DNA of 64,000 bases from CAVWSM01 sp963798505 (lineage in GTDB: Bacteria > Actinomycetota > Actinomycetes > Jiangellales > Jiangellaceae). Both the position numbers and the translations under genes were made by a program. Shown here in pieces: positions 1 to 10,279 of the stretch (position 1 is its first letter; each line of letters begins with the position of its first letter). The notes beneath the pieces are model-generated. The model was not told the origin of the DNA. It made no database searches and worked only from the letters and a program-made list of their open reading frames with translations. The DNA lies in assembly GCA_963798505.1 (NCBI GenBank), contig CAWCTX010000016.1, positions 62,001 to 126,000 of the forward strand. Reading direction: 5' to 3'.

Positions 1-360
1 CTGAGCTCGAACTGCTCGAGCAGCTCGCCGGCCCGCTCACGCGCCCGCCGGGCACCGAGGTGGAACAGCCGGCCGAACATCTCGAGGTTCTGACGGCCGG
101 TGAGGATCTCGTCGACCGCGGCGTATTGACCGGTGAGGCCGATGTTGCGCCGCACGTCCATCGGCTGTCGTACGACGTCGAAACCGGCGACCATGTGCCC
201 GGCCGCCGTCTGGACGAATGAGTGTCGACAGGATCCGCACGGCGGTGGTCTTGCCCGCGCCATTAGGGCCGAGCAGCCCGTAGACCGAGCCAAAGGGGAC
301 AGTCAGGTCGAAACCGTCGAGGGCGTTCACCTCGCCGTACCGCTTCTCCAGGGCTTCCAC
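1..360 (-). CDS. ABC exporter ATP-binding protein, DrrA-like (partial, frameshifted)
   Basis: ATPase subunit of an ABC exporter of the daunorubicin-resistance (DrrA) type, acting at the inner face of the membrane. The Walker A motif GPNGAGKTT is clear about 30 residues from a GTG start at 360. After LIRPDGGRAH the frame is lost near position 200; one frame over, the protein continues as family-typical sequence (VRRNIGLTGQYAAVDE), so one extra base is present. The 3' part, with signature motif and Walker B, lies beyond the window. An ATG at 387 (out of frame by one base) could be the true start. It is divergent from the TetR gene at 481, which probably controls it. Confidence 0.8.
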
Positions 361-418
361 GACGACTGGCTGCGTCTGGGCTGGTCATGCGCGCTCCAAG
401 GGATAAACTGAGTGCAGC

Positions 419-436
419 GTACGCTTTAGAGCGTAC
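419..436. promoter_or_regulatory. Palindromic operator between ABC ATPase and tetR
   Basis: Perfect inverted repeat GTACGCT-TTAG-AGCGTAC, lying between the divergent ABC ATPase (start 360) and TetR gene (start 481). Position, symmetry and length suit a TetR-family dimer. It would let the regulator repress both its own gene and the exporter. Binding is inferred. Confidence 0.6.
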
Positions 437-480
437 ACCCTACGCAGATTGCCTTCAAGTCCCTTTCGAGAGGCTCAGCG

Positions 481-1233
481 ATGACGACGGAGCACAGCGG
501 CAGCGGCGACATCCACCGCAGCCTCGCGCTGATGTGGGAGATGGATGAAAAGGCGACCCGCGGTCCCAAGCCCACCCTGACCCTCGACAAGCTCGTTGCT
601 GCGGCGATCGACATGGCCGATGCCGAGGGACTCGAGTCGGTGTCCATGCGCCGGATCGCCGAGGCGCTCGGCGTCGGCACTATGTCGCTGTATCGCTACG
701 TGCCCGGCAAGGCCGAACTGCTCGACCTGATGCTGGACCGGGTGGTCGGTCCGCCCGATGTCGACGAGCTCGGACCCGGCTGGCGCAACGCCCTCGAGGC
801 GATGGGGCAAGGGATGTGGAAGCTCTACACCGACCACCCATGGCTGCCGTTCGTCGACCAGAGCCGGCCCCTGCTTGGGCCCAACTCCTTCGCCGGACTC
901 GAGCTCATCCTGCGCTCACTGACGGACTGCGCGCTCTCGGACAAGGAGAAGATCAACGCCATCTCCATGATTGAGGCCTATGCAGCATCGATGGCTCGCA
1001 CGCACAACAGCGCCCAGTTGGCGGAGAAGCGCACCGGCGTGAGCTCTGACGAGTTCTGGCAGACGCAGGCTCCGGTGCTCGAGAAGGCCTTGAGCACCGG
1101 CCAGTTTCCTACCCTCGCCGCCCTCGCCGACGACGCATTCACGGCGTACGGCGAGGAGTTGTTCGAGTTCGGGCTGCAGTGCATGCTCGACGGCCTCGAG
1201 GTACTCCTTCGACGACAGGCTGCGGCCGACTGA
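481..1233 (+). CDS. TetR/AcrR family transcriptional regulator
   Basis: One-component repressor of 250 residues. The N-terminal helix-turn-helix spans about residues 35-80 (RIAEALGVGTMSLYRYV), followed by a C-terminal all-alpha ligand domain resembling the tetracycline-repressor C-terminal family. The ATG is preceded by a purine-rich GAGAGG about 7 bases upstream. Divergent from a DrrA-like ABC ATPase with a perfect palindrome between them, so it likely senses an exported toxic compound and controls the transporter. The ligand is unknown. Confidence 0.88.
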   Translation: MTTEHSGSGDIHRSLALMWEMDEKATRGPKPTLTLDKLVAAAIDMADAEGLESVSMRRIAEALGVGTMSLYRYVPGKAELLDLMLDRVVGPPDVDELGPGWRNALEAMGQGMWKLYTDHPWLPFVDQSRPLLGPNSFAGLELILRSLTDCALSDKEKINAISMIEAYAASMARTHNSAQLAEKRTGVSSDEFWQTQAPVLEKALSTGQFPTLAALADDAFTAYGEELFEFGLQCMLDGLEVLLRRQAAAD

Positions 1234-1241
1234 CGCGAGGG

Positions 1242-1907
1242 TCAAGCAGTCTTGGCGATCCGCACACAGCAGCGATCGGGGGCGGGGTCGAGGGTGACGA
1301 CGCGGTCTTCGGCCGCTCCAGTCACCACCCCTTGCAGGAAACTCACGTTCATCCCGCAGACGACGTCGGTGAACTCCCGCGCGATCCGGTGGAACGGGCA
1401 GTTGCGCAGCAGGAGTGCACCGTCATCCTCGACGCTCGGCTCGAACCCGTGCTCGCGCAGCGCTGATTCGAGTGATGCAGCGTCCCGTCCGACATCCAAC
1501 CCGGCAGCGACCGCGCGCCGCGACAGCACGTCCACGACGGGCTGTCCGGTGCGGGCCGACTCGTCGACGGCCCCGGCGAGCAACGCGCCGGCGAGGTGGT
1601 ACGTCCGTTGGGGCAGACTGACGGCGATCTCGCGAGCGCTGCGCGTGTAGAGCTTTGCGGTGCGGCCGGCGCCAGGCCCCGTCTTGCCGGTGAGCCGTCG
1701 GAACTCGACGTCGAGCAGGCCGTCGGCGGCCAGCCGGTCGAGGTGGAACGCGGCCGTGCCGCGCCGCAAGCCCAGTGCCGCAGCCGCCTCGTCGCGGCTC
1801 ACCGCTCGCTCGCTGCCGGCGACCAGCTCGAAGAGCGCCCGACGAATCGGCTCGGCCAGTGCGGCGACGACGTCGAGGTCGTCACCCTGGCCCCGCTGCC
1901 CCGTCAT
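1242..1907 (-). CDS. HTH transcriptional regulator with cysteine-rich C-terminus (COG2345-like)
   Basis: Predicted DNA-binding regulator of 221 residues. The N-terminal winged helix (AALAEPIRRALFELV through AAFHLDRLAADGLL) is ArsR/SufR-like. The C-terminal half holds conserved-looking cysteines: NCPFHRIA, DVVCGMN and DRCCVRI, the arrangement seen in regulators that may bind an Fe-S cluster or metal. Start chosen at the ATG at 1907, because this begins just before the HTH; an upstream ATG would add 23 unlikely residues and overlap the operator. Divergent from the DoxX-like gene, which it probably controls. Confidence 0.78.
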   Translation of the reverse strand: MTGQRGQGDDLDVVAALAEPIRRALFELVAGSERAVSRDEAAAALGLRRGTAAFHLDRLAADGLLDVEFRRLTGKTGPGAGRTAKLYTRSAREIAVSLPQRTYHLAGALLAGAVDESARTGQPVVDVLSRRAVAAGLDVGRDAASLESALREHGFEPSVEDDGALLLRNCPFHRIAREFTDVVCGMNVSFLQGVVTGAAEDRVVTLDPAPDRCCVRIAKTA

Positions 1908-1935
1908 GTCCCCGAGTCTAAGACACGCACCTATT

Positions 1936-1964
1936 GACGTTAGATCCCGCGCTGCTCTAACGTC
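1936..1964. promoter_or_regulatory. Inverted repeat, probable operator for the HTH regulator
   Basis: Perfect 9-base arms GACGTTAGA and TCTAACGTC separated by 11 bases, in the 89-base gap between the divergent HTH regulator and the DoxX-like gene. The centre-to-centre spacing of about two helical turns fits a dimeric regulator. Function is inferred from position and symmetry. Confidence 0.55.
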
Positions 1965-1996
1965 CAGATGGATCACTTTTAGAGAGGTTAGGGATC

Positions 1997-2431
1997 ATGA
2001 CCGAGCAACCGACCCAGCGCCCGCAGCCCGCGCCGACGACCACCGCGACGGGCACCGATCCCGCGCGGCAGGCCTTCCTCCTGCTCCGCACGGTCTACAC
2101 CGTGGCGCCCATCGCGTTCGGCCTCGACAAGTTCACGAACTGGCTCGTGGACTGGCCGATCTACCTGGCGCCGGAGATCAACGATCTGGTGCCCGGCACC
2201 GCGCAGCAGGCGATGTACGCAGTCGGCGTCATCGAGATCGTCGCCGGACTCGTCGTTGCGTTCGCTCCCCGCTACGGCGGCTTGCTGGTCGCGGCATGGC
2301 TGGCGGGCATCATCGTCAACCTGCTGCTCATCGGCGACTACTACGACATCGCGCTGCGCGACTTCGGCCTGCTGGTCGGCGCCCTCGCGCTGTCCCGGCT
2401 CGCCGCTGGTCAGGTCAAGCGGCCCGCCTGA
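1997..2431 (+). CDS. DoxX-like small integral membrane protein
   Basis: 144 residues with a Pro/Thr-rich N-terminus of about 25 residues and then four hydrophobic segments (around 27-47, 70-92, 93-112, 118-135) in the DoxX/DoxD-like pattern. Family members sit in the membrane and some are tied to quinone or thiol redox; no catalytic motif is visible here. The ATG has GAGAGG about 10 bases upstream. It faces the cysteine-rich HTH regulator across a palindromic operator, which suggests redox- or stress-linked expression. Confidence 0.7.
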   Translation: MTEQPTQRPQPAPTTTATGTDPARQAFLLLRTVYTVAPIAFGLDKFTNWLVDWPIYLAPEINDLVPGTAQQAMYAVGVIEIVAGLVVAFAPRYGGLLVAAWLAGIIVNLLLIGDYYDIALRDFGLLVGALALSRLAAGQVKRPA

Positions 2432-2436
2432 ACGGT

Positions 2437-2497
2437 GTTGATCATGGCGGAGTCGTGATCATTCTCGAGAAATGACCACACCTTCGCCATGATCAAC
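2437..2497. terminator. Bidirectional terminator with TGATCA arms
   Basis: Perfect 13-base inverted repeat GTTGATCATGGCG / CGCCATGATCAAC with a smaller internal stem. It sits between the convergent DoxX-like gene and clpB, and its TGATCA arm supplies the clpB stop codon. Related elements occur near 17.7 and 24.4 kb. Confidence 0.7.
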
Positions 2498-5090
2498 GGG
2501 GTGAGGTGGTGACGTCGAGCGCGTCCTTCTCCTCATTGAGGTCCACGCGCACGGTGTCGCCGTCGCGGACCTCGCTGGACAGGATCGCCTTGGCCAGCTG
2601 GTCGCCGATCGCGCTCTGCACGAGCCGGCGCAGCGGCCGCGCGCCGTAGACCGGGTCGTAGCCGGTCAGCGCCAGCCACTCGCGCGCCGCCTCGGTCACG
2701 TCGAGCGTCAGTCGGCGGTCGCTCAGGCGCCGGGCGAGCAGGTCGACCTGAAGATCGACGATGCGGGCCAGCTCGTCGCTGCCGAGCGGGTGGAAGAACA
2801 CCACCTCGTCGAGCCGGTTGAGGAACTCGGGCTTGAACGATGCTCGCACCGCGCCCATCACCTGCTCGCGCTTGACGTCCTCGGTGACCGTGGGGTCGGC
2901 GAGGAACTGCGAGCCGAGGTTGGAGGTCAGCACCAGGATCGCGTTGCGGAAGTCGACCGTGCGGCCCTGGCCGTCGGTCAGGCGCCCGTCGTCGAGCACC
3001 TGGAGGAGGACGTCGAAGACCTCGGGGTGCGCCTTCTCGACTTCATCGAGCAGGACGACGGTGTACGGACGGCGGCGCACGGCCTCGGTGAGCTGGCCGC
3101 CTTCCTCGTAGCCGACGTAGCCCGGCGGTGCGCCGACGAGTCGGGCGACGCTGTGCTTCTCGCCGTACTCACTCATGTCGATGCGGACCATTGCGCGCTC
3201 GTCGTCGAAGAGGAACTCCGCGAGCGCCTTGGCAAGCTCGGTCTTGCCCACACCGGTCGGGCCGAGGAACAGGAACGAGCCGGTCGGCCGGTCAGGGTCG
3301 GAGATGCCGGCACGTGCGCGGCGCACCGCGTCGCTGACCGCCTGGACGGCCTCGAGCTGCCCGACGACCCGTCGACCGAGCTCCTCCTCCATGCGGAGCA
3401 GCTTGGCGGTCTCGCCTTCGAGCAGCCGCCCGGCGGGGATGCCGGTCCACGCGGAAACCACATCGGCAACGTCGTCGGGGCCGACCTCCTCCTTGACCAT
3501 GGGCGCCCCGCGCTCGGCAGCAGCGGCTGCTTCCTGCGCGGCCCCGAGCTCCTTCTCCAGCGCGGGAATCTCGCCGTAGAGCAGGCGCGACGCGGTCTCC
3601 CAGTCACCGTCGCGCTGCGCTCGGTCGGCCTGGCCACGGAGCTCGTCGAGGCGCTCCTTGAGCTCGCCGACGCGGTTGAGCCCGGTCTTCTCCTGCTCCC
3701 AGCGGGCGGTGAGCGCGGTCAGCTGCTCCTGCTTGTCCGCGAGGTCCTTCTGCAGTCGCTGCAGACGCTCACGCGACGCCTCGTCGCCCTCCTTGGAGAG
3801 CGCGAGCTCCTCCATGCGCAGCCGGTCGACGGCCCGTTGCAGCTCGTCGATCTCGACCGGACGGGAGTCAATCTCCATGCGCAGCCGGGATGCTGCCTCG
3901 TCGACGAGGTCGATCGCCTTGTCGGGCAGGAACCGCGCGGTGATGTAGCGGTCGGACAGCGTCGCGGCGGCGACGAGCGCGGCGTCGGAGATCTGCACCT
4001 TGTGGTGCGCCTCGTAGCGGCCCTTCAACCCACGCAGGATGGCAATGGTGTCTTCCACGCTCGGCTCGCCGACCAGCACCTGCTGGAACCGGCGCTCGAG
4101 CGCGGCGTCCTTCTCGATGTGCTTTCGGTATTCGTCGAGGGTCGTCGCACCCACCATGCGCAGCTCACCGCGGGCCAGCATCGGCTTGAGCATGTTGCCG
4201 GCATCCATCGCGCCCTCGCCGGTGGCGCCGGCGCCGACCACGGTGTGCAGCTCGTCGAGGAAGGTGATGACCTGGCCCTCGCTGGCCTTGATCTCGGCGA
4301 GCACGGCCTTGAGCCGCTCCTCGAACTCGCCGCGGTACTTGGCGCCCGCGACCATCGCCCCGAGGTCGAGGGCAACGAGCCGGCGACCCTTGAGCGACTC
4401 GGGCACGTCGCCGGCGACGATGCGCTGCGCAAGCCCCTCGACCACCGCCGTCTTTCCGACACCCGGCTCTCCGATGAGCACCGGGTTGTTCTTGGTGCGG
4501 CGCGACAGCACCTGCACGACCCGCCGGATCTCGGTGTCGCGGCCGATGACCGGGTCGATCTTGCCCTCGCGGGCCCGCTCGGTGAGGTCGATGCCGTACT
4601 TGTTGAGCGCGTCATAGGTCCCCTCAGGATCGGGGCTGGTCACCCGCGCGCTGCCCCGCACCTGAACGAACGCCGCTCGCAGCCGCTCCGCCGTCGCGCC
4701 GAGCCGCATGAGCACCTCGCGCACCGGCGAGTCGACGTGGGCGAGGCCGACCAGCAGGTGCTCGGTCGACACGTACTCGTCGTCCATCTCCCGCGCGACC
4801 TCGCCGGCGTGCTGCAGCACGGCATAGGTCTGCCGGGCCAGCCCGGGGGCGCTGACCGACGAGCCGCTCGCCGCTGGCAGTGACGCGGCCAGGCGCTGGG
4901 CCTCAGTCCGTACGGCCTGCGGGTCGACGCCGACCGACTCGAGCAGCGGCCGAGCGATGCCGTCGGTCTGGTCGAGCAGGGCGCGGAGCACGTGCACCGG
5001 CTCCACGGCCGGGTTGCCCGCTGCGGCCGCTGACCTGACTGCGGCCGAGAGCGCCTCCTGGCTCCTCGTGGTGAGCTGACCGGCCTCCAT
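2493..5090 (-). CDS. clpB: ATP-dependent disaggregase ClpB
   Basis: Full-length (865 residues) AAA+ hexameric chaperone that resolubilises aggregated proteins with DnaK in the cytosol. The N-terminal Clp repeat domain (1-150) is followed by a first AAA module (Walker A GEPGVGKT at 207-214), a coiled-coil middle domain around 410-530, and a second AAA module (GPTGVGKT at 610-617, pore loop GYVGYEEGG, Walker B VVLLDEVEKAH). The ATG at 5090 gives the usual MEAGQLTTRSQEAL N-terminus. HspR-type half-sites lie about 75 bases upstream, so it is probably co-regulated with the dnaK operon. Confidence 0.97.
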   Translation of the reverse strand: MEAGQLTTRSQEALSAAVRSAAAAGNPAVEPVHVLRALLDQTDGIARPLLESVGVDPQAVRTEAQRLAASLPAASGSSVSAPGLARQTYAVLQHAGEVAREMDDEYVSTEHLLVGLAHVDSPVREVLMRLGATAERLRAAFVQVRGSARVTSPDPEGTYDALNKYGIDLTERAREGKIDPVIGRDTEIRRVVQVLSRRTKNNPVLIGEPGVGKTAVVEGLAQRIVAGDVPESLKGRRLVALDLGAMVAGAKYRGEFEERLKAVLAEIKASEGQVITFLDELHTVVGAGATGEGAMDAGNMLKPMLARGELRMVGATTLDEYRKHIEKDAALERRFQQVLVGEPSVEDTIAILRGLKGRYEAHHKVQISDAALVAAATLSDRYITARFLPDKAIDLVDEAASRLRMEIDSRPVEIDELQRAVDRLRMEELALSKEGDEASRERLQRLQKDLADKQEQLTALTARWEQEKTGLNRVGELKERLDELRGQADRAQRDGDWETASRLLYGEIPALEKELGAAQEAAAAAERGAPMVKEEVGPDDVADVVSAWTGIPAGRLLEGETAKLLRMEEELGRRVVGQLEAVQAVSDAVRRARAGISDPDRPTGSFLFLGPTGVGKTELAKALAEFLFDDERAMVRIDMSEYGEKHSVARLVGAPPGYVGYEEGGQLTEAVRRRPYTVVLLDEVEKAHPEVFDVLLQVLDDGRLTDGQGRTVDFRNAILVLTSNLGSQFLADPTVTEDVKREQVMGAVRASFKPEFLNRLDEVVFFHPLGSDELARIVDLQVDLLARRLSDRRLTLDVTEAAREWLALTGYDPVYGARPLRRLVQSAIGDQLAKAILSSEVRDGDTVRVDLNEEKDALDVTTSPR

Positions 5091-5160
5091 CGTCGTGACG
5101 GCTCCCTTCGCGCGTTATCCGTAAGCGAGTCTGCGAGCGACCCGCTGCTAAGGCAACGCT

Positions 5161-5193
5161 ACTCAAAGTTGAGTCGTATTCCGCTCAACTTTG
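5161..5193 (-). promoter_or_regulatory. HAIR-like (HspR) operator upstream of clpB
   Basis: Half-sites ACTCAA, TTGAGT and GCTCAA; the 10-base arms CAAAGTTGAG and CTCAACTTTG are a perfect inverted repeat. The HspR consensus is CTTGAGT-N7-ACTCAAG; here TTGAGT and GCTCAA are 8 bases apart, one more than usual. Located about 75 bases upstream of clpB and about 120 upstream of the divergent secreted-protein gene. Confidence 0.7.
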
Positions 5194-5314
5194 GCTTCTC
5201 CAGCATCCCCAGGAGCGGGGATCTCGTGAATGCCTGCGGCGACGCGCACGCGAGCCCTACGCTCACGCCACCGCGGATCGGCAAGGGGGTCGGTCCGGTA
5301 GAGAAGGGAAATAC

Positions 5315-5683
5315 ATGCGCAAAGCACGGGCACTGGCGGTAGGGGCGGGGGCAGCACTCATGGTGTTGCTGCCGGCAGGCAGCGCGTTCGCGCACGAGTG
5401 CTTCGTCGCCAACCGGCACGCGGCGCCGCAGGGCAACGCCTGGTTTCAAATTAACGTCGACGAGGAGGTGGCATTTCTTGTCGATGAAGGTGAGCTCACG
5501 GCCGAGCAGGGAATGTGTCTGACCGACAGCCTGCCGGGGAGCCTCTCGATCCACGTCAAGGGGGCCAACGGTTCCGACGGGGTGCTCATGGGGAACAACC
5601 CGAACGCTGAGGCGAAGGGTGCGGACGGCAAGGGGATCGACCACATCGGCGCCTACTTCGCCGCCTGCGGCCTAGAGGAGTAG
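5315..5683 (+). CDS. Small secreted protein of unknown function
   Basis: 122 residues with a clear Sec signal peptide (MRKARALAVGAGAALMVLL, cleavage probably after AFA before HECF). The mature part is about 95 residues, acidic, with three cysteines (HECF, GMCL, AACG). I do not recognise the family. The ATG has GAGAAGGG about 8 bases upstream. It is divergent from clpB and shares the upstream region with the HAIR-like operator, and its stop codon abuts the stop of the HspR-tail ORF on the other strand. Exported product is likely; role unknown. Confidence 0.75.
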   Translation: MRKARALAVGAGAALMVLLPAGSAFAHECFVANRHAAPQGNAWFQINVDEEVAFLVDEGELTAEQGMCLTDSLPGSLSIHVKGANGSDGVLMGNNPNAEAKGADGKGIDHIGAYFAACGLEE

Positions 5684-5860
5684 CTAGCAGTCGCTGCAAC
5701 GTGGTCGCCACACGGCGAGTTCGCTGCGCTTCACGGGAACGGGCAGGTACGAGTAGTCGACCTGTTGACCGCGTGCAGCGAGCTCGCCGAGCAGTTCTTC
5801 GATCTGCGGCGCCAGGCCTCCAGAGCGGCCGCACTCGACCGCGTCTGACTGCTCCTCCAT
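5684..5860 (-). CDS. HspR tail-only paralogue (58 residues, no HTH)
   Basis: Short ORF beginning 4 bases after the hspR stop, so probably translationally coupled as the last cistron of the dnaK operon. It encodes a short helix (QIEELLGELAARG) and then VDYSYLPVPVKRSELAVWRP, nearly identical to the end of HspR (VDYSYLPVPVEHSSLAVWRP). The DNA of the two tails is also similar, indicating a partial duplication. It has no MerR HTH and cannot bind DNA alone. It could compete with HspR for DnaK or for dimerisation; a non-functional duplicate is the alternative. Confidence 0.6.
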   Translation of the reverse strand: MEEQSDAVECGRSGGLAPQIEELLGELAARGQQVDYSYLPVPVKRSELAVWRPRCSDC

Positions 5861-5864
5861 CTGT

Positions 5865-6293
5865 CTAGCGGCCGCTGTGCGGGCGCCACACGGCAAGCGA
5901 ACTGTGCTCCACCGGAACCGGAAGGTAGGAGTAGTCGACCCGCTCGCTGTGTGCTGTCGAAAGCTCGGCCACGAGCTCCTCGACCTGCGCGTGCAGCTCG
6001 TCAAGAGCGTTCTCCAGCTCGAGGATGCGCTTGATCCCCGCGAGGTTGACGCCCTCCTCCTGGGACAGCCGCTGCACCTCTCGCAGCTGCGCGATGTCGC
6101 GCAGCGAGTAGCGGCGACCGCCGCCGACGGTGCGTCCCGGCGTGACGAGGCCGAGTCGGTCATATTGCCGGAGCGTCTGCGGGTGCATGCCGGCGAGCTC
6201 GGCGGCCACCGAGATGACGTACAACGGTTCGTCGTCGTGCAGGACACGCGCGGTGCCGGACATCGCGACGATGAAGCGGGTGCCGCTGTCCAT
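5865..6293 (-). CDS. hspR: Heat-shock repressor HspR (MerR family)
   Basis: 142-residue MerR-type repressor of the dnaK and clpB heat-shock genes; in actinobacteria DnaK acts as its co-repressor. MerR HTH at about 20-85 (VAAELAGMHPQTLRQYDRLG, GGGRRYSLRDIAQL), then a coiled coil (ALDELHAQVEELVAEL) and a C-terminal tail ending LAVWRPHSGR. Last full gene of dnaK-grpE-dnaJ-hspR; start at 6293 is 4 bases after the dnaJ stop. The internal ATG at 6263 (MSGTARVLHDDE) is an equally possible start. Confidence 0.93.
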   Translation of the reverse strand: MDSGTRFIVAMSGTARVLHDDEPLYVISVAAELAGMHPQTLRQYDRLGLVTPGRTVGGGRRYSLRDIAQLREVQRLSQEEGVNLAGIKRILELENALDELHAQVEELVAELSTAHSERVDYSYLPVPVEHSSLAVWRPHSGR

Positions 6294-6297
6294 GGCG

Positions 6298-7463
6298 TCA
6301 GCCCTTCGCCGCGGCCTTGATGAGCTCGGATCGTGGATCCTCACCGGCCATCGCTTCCTGGTAGGTCTCGAGCGCATGCTGCGCTGCGCCGTCGAGGCGT
6401 TGCGGCACAGCAACCTCGACGGTGACCAGCAGGTCGCCACGCGTGCCGTCCTTGCGCGGTGCCCCCTTGCCGCGCACCCGCAGCGTGCGGCCGTTGGGCG
6501 TGCCGGGCGGGAGCTTGACCTTGACCGGCAGTCCGTCGAGCGTCGGCACCAGGATCTCGGCGCCAAGCGTCGCCTCCGGGAAGGTCACCGGGACGGTCAC
6601 GGTGAGGTGCTCGCCGCGCCGGCCGAAGACGGGGTGCTTGCGCACGTGCACGGTGACGTAGAGGTCGCCTGCCGGGCCACCCCGCTCGCCGGGAGCGCCC
6701 TTGCCCTTGAGCCGGATGCGCTGGCCGTCGTCAACGCCGGCGGGGACGCGGACGTTCATCATCGTGCTGGTCTTGGCACGACCCGACCCGGCGCAGTCGG
6801 GGCACGGGTCGTCGACGACCAGGCCGCGGCCCTTGCAGTCACGGCACGGCTCAGTGACCGCAAAGCCGCCGCCCGACTCGGCCGTCGTGTGTCCGCTGCC
6901 GCCGCAGGTCGGGCAGACCCGCGGCATGGTGCCCGCCTTGGCGCCCGTGCCGGCGCAGGCCGGGCACGCCGCCGAGCTGGTGCGGCGGAGGGGACCGTCT
7001 TGCCCTCGACGGCCTCGACGAAGTTGAGGTTGACCTCGGTCTCGACGTCGGCTCCGCGTCGCGGCGCGCGCGTGGTCGTGCGTCCACCTCGTTGCGAGAA
7101 GATCGATCCGAAGATGTCGCCGATGCCGCCCGCCCCAGTGGCACCCGCATTGTTGAACAGGTCGCCGAGGTCGAAGTTGAAATTGCCCCCGCTGCCCTGG
7201 CCACTCGGGAACCGGAACCCGCCGTTGGCGAAGAGCGTGCGCGCCTCGTCGTAGTCCTTGCGCTTGGTGTCGTCGGACAACACCGCGTAGGCCTCGGAGA
7301 CTTCCTTGAACTTGGTCTCCGCCGCCTCGTTGGCGCCGTTGCGATCGGGGTGGTGCTCGCGGGCGAGCTTGCGGTAGGCCTTCTTGATGTCGTCGGCGGT
7401 AGCGTCTTTGGGGACGCCGAGCGTCGCGTAGTAGTCCTTCTCCACGTAGTCCTTGGTGCTCAT
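6298..7463 (-). CDS. dnaJ: Co-chaperone DnaJ (single-base frameshift)
   Basis: Hsp40 partner of DnaK, about 388 residues. J domain at the N-terminus with the HPD triad (REHHPDRNG), a Gly/Phe-rich linker (GGFRFPSGQGSGG), then four CxxCxGxG zinc repeats (CPACAGTG, CPTCGGSG, CRDCKGRG, CPDCAGSG) and the C-terminal substrate-binding domains. The frame shifts by one base near 6993, before the first zinc repeat; both sides are perfectly conserved, so a sequencing indel is more likely than a pseudogene. Third gene of the dnaK operon. Confidence 0.93.
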
Positions 7464-7504
7464 CGGCGTCCCCTCCTCTCCTCCGTCGTCAAACGCGTGT
7501 GGCG

Positions 7505-8193
7505 TCAGTCTGCCTGGTCGGTGCCGACCTCGTCGTCGTTGCCGGCATCGTCCGGCTCTGGGAGCGCAACAGTCGGCTCGGCAACCGCGACGCGGGCCGG
7601 CCGTACGATGCGCTCGCCGTAGCGGTAACCGCTCATCAGCACGCGCACACAGGTCGGCTCGGTGACCTCGTCGGAGTATTCGTGCATGAGCGCCTCGTGC
7701 ATCGTCGGGTCGAAAGGGTCACCCTCCGCCCCGAACGGCTCGAGTCCGAGCTTGGCCACGCGCTGCTCGAGCTCCTCGCCAACAGCCTTGAACGCTCCGG
7801 TGAGGTCGCCGTGGTCGCGGGCACGCCCGATGTTGTCGAGCACCGGCAGCAGCTCGGCCAGCGCCTGGGCGACCGCGGTGTCGCGCACGACCTCGCGGTC
7901 ACGCTCGACGCGGCGGCGGTAGTTGATGTATTCGGCCTGCAGCCGACGCAGGTCATCGAGCCGCTCGGCGGCCTCGGTCTGCGTCTTCTGCAGCTCGGCC
8001 ATCAGCGCCTCCGCGCCAGCCACCTCCGCGGCGAAGCCCGACTCGACGAGGTCCTCGTCGGCCGCGGCCGGACCCGGGGTGGCCCCCGGGCCCGCCGCCG
8101 CAGCGCTCGCCTCGCCTCCGCGGACCGCGCCCGTCACCGGGTCGACCCGCCGCCGGTCACGCACGATCGGCTCGTCGCCCTCAGGACGATCGG

Positions 8194-8197
<4 letters not shown>
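7505..8197 (-). CDS. grpE: Nucleotide exchange factor GrpE
   Basis: 230-residue exchange factor that releases ADP from DnaK. A long, charged and low-complexity N-terminus (1-75) precedes the coiled coil (AELQKTQTEAAERLDDLRRL) and the beta-wing domain with FDPTMHEALMHEYSDEV. The GTG start overlaps the dnaK stop as GTGA, so translation is coupled. Followed by dnaJ after a 41-base gap. Confidence 0.95.
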
Positions 8198-10081
<1,884 letters not shown>

Positions 10082-10102
10082 GAGTGAATCCTCCGAATCG
10101 AA

Positions 10103-10178
10103 CGTGAGTGCTTCAGGCTCAACTCTCGTGCCGGCAGCCTCGGCTGTCAAGTTCAAGTTGAGTACGTAAGACTCAACT
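10103..10178 (-). promoter_or_regulatory. Two HAIR elements (HspR operators) upstream of dnaK
   Basis: 10156-10178 is AGTTGAGT-N7-ACTCAACT, perfectly symmetric and a close match to the HspR consensus CTTGAGT-N7-ACTCAAG. 10103-10123 is a weaker copy (CGTGAGT-N7-GCTCAAC) with the same 7-base spacing. They lie 22-97 bases upstream of the dnaK ATG and should carry HspR-DnaK feedback repression. Confidence 0.85.
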
Positions 10179-10279
10179 CTTGGGCGAGCCCGAAATGTTC
10201 CCGCGCAGCGAAGGGCCACCGCCGCCAATCCTCAGGGGCGCCTCAGCAAGGACGGCGCCGCGTCGGGCAGCATGACCCC

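Noticed and set aside
2790..4883. Long plus-strand open frame opposite clpB (697 codons)
   Set aside because: Antisense shadow of clpB in high-G+C DNA; composition is Arg/Asp/Leu-biased with no domain.
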